Shown piece after piece: positions 4,861 through 6,881 of a DNA stretch of 6,881 bases. The position numbers were made by a program, and so were the translations under genes. The notes beneath the pieces were generated by a model. That model saw only the letters and a program-made list of their open reading frames with translations. It was not told the origin of the DNA and did not search any database. Each line of letters begins with the position of its first letter. The stretch's first letter is position 1. The stretch comes from Porphyromonadaceae bacterium (GTDB lineage: Bacteria; Bacteroidota; Bacteroidia; Bacteroidales; UBA11471): contig JAJQIP010000008.1 in NCBI GenBank assembly GCA_021199145.1, positions 1-6,881 on the forward strand. The letters run 5' to 3'.

Positions 4861-6881
4861 AGGAAAATATATAGTCTCTTGATTGTCTTGCTGCTGATGG
4901 GAGGAGTTCCTGTCGGGGCGCAACAGAAAGGCAATGTGATAAAGTCACGGGTCGTAGGTACCGACCAGTTGCCGTTGGAGGGGGCGATTGTCTCCATTGT
5001 GGGGACATCGGTCTCGGAGATTTCCGACGAGAACGGGGAGTTTGAGGTGGTGGCCGAGAGCCGGAAAGGAACCTTACGGGTAGTCGCCAACGGCTACTAC
5101 ACGCGGGAGTATCCGTTACGGAAAAACGCTGTCCCCAAAGAGATTGTACTCGTCCCTGAGAGCTTTACCGACTATGCCGGAACCACGCAGCTTCCCTTCT
5201 ACTCGGAGCGGAGGGATACCCGGAATGCCATCGACGCTACCCTCGACCATAAGGATATGAAGAATACCCTTTCGACCGACTTGGCCTGGCAAGACGGTAT
5301 CGCCGGCTTGCAGGTGACCCAGAAGAGCGGGATGCCGGGGGAGGGTTCCTACTTCAACCTGCGGGGTATCCACTCCTTGGTGGCCGAGAACACTCCCTTG
5401 TTGGTGATTAACGGCATTCCCTACCTCTTCAGTTCCGATGTCTCCAGTGTCATCAACGGCTATTCCCGTGATGCCCTCTTCGGCTACAACGCCAACGACA
5501 TCAAGAGCATCACCACCCTGAAAGGGGCGGAGGCGGCCATGTACGGTTCGTTGGGTTCGAACGGGGTGATTCTCATCGAGACCCAGCAGGCCACTTCGGA
5601 CAACCTCAATACACGGGTCTCCTTCACGGGCACCTACGGGGTGAGTATGCCGAAGAAGAGCATTCCCACCCTCAACGCCTCCCAATACACCAACTATCTG
5701 CAGGATGTGGGGATGACCCGCTACGGCAGTTCGGGCGATCTGGTGAACGACTATCCCTTCCTCTCGTCGGAGACGAATATGTACAGCTACCTCTTCGACA
5801 ACGATATCGACTGGAATGACGAAGTGACCAGGACCGCCTTTGTGACCGACAACGTGTTCCGTATCGAGGGGGGTGACGAAATCGCCAAGTACAACTTCTC
5901 GTTCGGTTATACCGGACAGGGGGGAATCGTCGACAACACCTCCTCCGACCGCTACCATACGATGATCAATTCGAGCGTGATGGTGAGCCGGTGGGTCGAC
6001 ATCTTCACCAACGTGAACCTTGCCTATATCACCAGTGACCTGCAGGAGCAGGGGATGAAGTATGAGACCAACCCCCTGTTGGCGGCCAGTGCCATGATGC
6101 CCAACCTCTATCCCTATACCCGAGAGGCGAACGGCGACTTCCTCTCGTCGTATGCCACCTACAACAGTTGGAATGTCAACAGCAACCCCACTTACGCCTA
6201 CGACAACGTGAGCAACCCGACCGCCTTGGTCAACACGGTGGAGGCCAACGACAAGATTTACGACGTGAACGTGCGGGGCGGTCTCAACTGGCGGCCCACC
6301 GAAAACTGGACCATCACCGGGATGCTGAACATCTATTACAACTATACCGAAGAGTCGCTCTTCGTGCCGGGCGTGAGCAACCAGGCCATCGTACCCCAGC
6401 TCTACGGGACGGGCAACAACTACGTGAGCAAAGGGGTCCGGGAGAACCACTCCTACTTCTACGGTGCCAATGTGATGTATCAGAAGCTCTTCAACAAGAT
6501 ACACGACTTCAAGGCCTATGGCGGCGTGCGGTTACTGACGAAGAGTTACGAATATGACTTCGAGTCGGGCTACAACACGGCCAACGACAACTACAAGACC
6601 CTGACAGAAGACTTGGACGAGATGTATATCTCCGGAAGTAACGACGAGTGGAAATGGCTGAGTTACTACCTCCACGCCGACTATACCTTCAACCACTTGG
6701 TGAAGGCGATGGCGGGGCTCTCCATCGACGGAACGACCGTCTCGGGACTGGATGCCGCCCGCTTCGGTTTCTTCCCCTCGGCGGGGCTGACCTTCTTCGC
6801 CGCCAATACAGGGGTACTTCCCTCATGGATTGACCTGATGAACTTCTCGGCCGAGGTGAGTCTTACCGGAAACAGCCGTTT
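4858..6881 (+). CDS. SusC/RagA-family TonB-dependent outer-membrane transporter, N-terminal part (3' end outside window)
   Basis: This is the first 674 residues of a SusC-like importer, which carries large substrates across the outer membrane with TonB energy and works with a SusD lid. Residues 1-21 form a standard signal peptide (MRKIYSLLIVLLLMGGVPVGA, cut after VGA; no lipobox). Residues about 27-100 are the carboxypeptidase-regulatory-like beta domain (LPLEGAIVSIVGT, SDENGEFEV, VVANGYYTREYPL). The plug covers about 125-245, with WQDGIAGLQVTQKSGMPGEG, FNLRGIHSL, PLLVINGIPY and the closing AAMYGSLGSNGVILIETQ, all close to the family signature. The barrel strands follow from about 250. Family length is about 950-1100 residues, so some 300-400 are missing. 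There is no STN domain before the regulatory-like domain, so no sign of direct anti-sigma signalling. The usual EVVVxGYG stretch before the plug is replaced by EIVLVPESFTDYAG. The start lies 18 bases after the previous stop, in an AT-rich gap. A SusD gene probably follows. Confidence 0.97.
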   Translation, partial: MRKIYSLLIVLLLMGGVPVGAQQKGNVIKSRVVGTDQLPLEGAIVSIVGTSVSEISDENGEFEVVAESRKGTLRVVANGYYTREYPLRKNAVPKEIVLVPESFTDYAGTTQLPFYSERRDTRNAIDATLDHKDMKNTLSTDLAWQDGIAGLQVTQKSGMPGEGSYFNLRGIHSLVAENTPLLVINGIPYLFSSDVSSVINGYSRDALFGYNANDIKSITTLKGAEAAMYGSLGSNGVILIETQQATSDNLNTRVSFTGTYGVSMPKKSIPTLNASQYTNYLQDVGMTRYGSSGDLVNDYPFLSSETNMYSYLFDNDIDWNDEVTRTAFVTDNVFRIEGGDEIAKYNFSFGYTGQGGIVDNTSSDRYHTMINSSVMVSRWVDIFTNVNLAYITSDLQEQGMKYETNPLLAASAMMPNLYPYTREANGDFLSSYATYNSWNVNSNPTYAYDNVSNPTALVNTVEANDKIYDVNVRGGLNWRPTENWTITGMLNIYYNYTEESLFVPGVSNQAIVPQLYGTGNNYVSKGVRENHSYFYGANVMYQKLFNKIHDFKAYGGVRLLTKSYEYDFESGYNTANDNYKTLTEDLDEMYISGSNDEWKWLSYYLHADYTFNHLVKAMAGLSIDGTTVSGLDAARFGFFPSAGLTFFAANTGVLPSWIDLMNFSAEVSLTGNSR

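Noticed and set aside
4261..4923. 220-codon open frame on the - strand across the FAS1-B end and SusC start
   Set aside because: Mirror of the two + strand genes in codon phase, with no domain and no supporting start region.
5116..6504. 462-codon open frame on the - strand opposite SusC
   Set aside because: Mirror of SusC in codon phase; it ends exactly at a rare TTA leucine codon of SusC (5116-5118). Composition is Val/Gly/His-rich without a known domain.
6168..6557. 129-codon + strand frame, Arg/Gln-rich
   Set aside because: Out of frame inside the SusC barrel; the odd composition comes from reading GC-rich codons in the wrong frame.

Overview
The window looks like a piece of a Bacteroidales (phylum Bacteroidota) chromosome. 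It carries SusC/RagA and SusD/RagB family genes, lipoproteins with Bacteroidota-type signals, AT-rich start regions with no strong Shine-Dalgarno sequence, and a base composition a little above 50% GC by eye. The species cannot be named from the sequence; a relatively GC-rich gut genus such as Barnesiella is only a guess.

All real genes are on the + strand and almost touch, so they read as one operon cut at both ends. In order: (1) the C-terminal two thirds of a SusD-like surface glycan-binding lipoprotein, to 1022; (2) a 595-residue lipoprotein with two fasciclin (FAS1) domains and a beta-rich C-terminal domain, 1031-2818; (3) a second, more divergent FAS1 lipoprotein of 671 residues with a coiled-coil segment before its beta-rich C-terminus, 2824-4839; (4) the first 674 residues of a SusC-like TonB-dependent outer-membrane transporter, from 4858 past the window end. 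The gaps are 8, 5 and 18 bases. I saw no intergenic promoter, terminator, RNA gene, CRISPR array, insertion sequence or phage gene. No stretch of 300 bases lacks a gene.

Known SusCD systems are a TonB-dependent barrel (SusC) with a SusD lipoprotein lid that capture oligosaccharides or peptides at the cell surface and import them using TonB energy. A SusD normally follows its own SusC, so this SusD tail probably belongs to a SusC upstream of the window, and the SusC at the right edge probably starts a second SusC-SusD pair. The two FAS1 lipoproteins lie between the two pairs. The likely inference is that they are extra surface-exposed binding or adhesion subunits of an uptake locus. The substrate cannot be told: no glycoside hydrolase, lyase, peptidase or regulator is visible.

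The points most worth a second look are the two dissimilar FAS1 lipoproteins between SusCD pairs, the coiled coil in the second one, a seven-G run followed nine bases later by a strong hairpin inside that gene, and a SusC whose usual TonB-box region is not recognisable.
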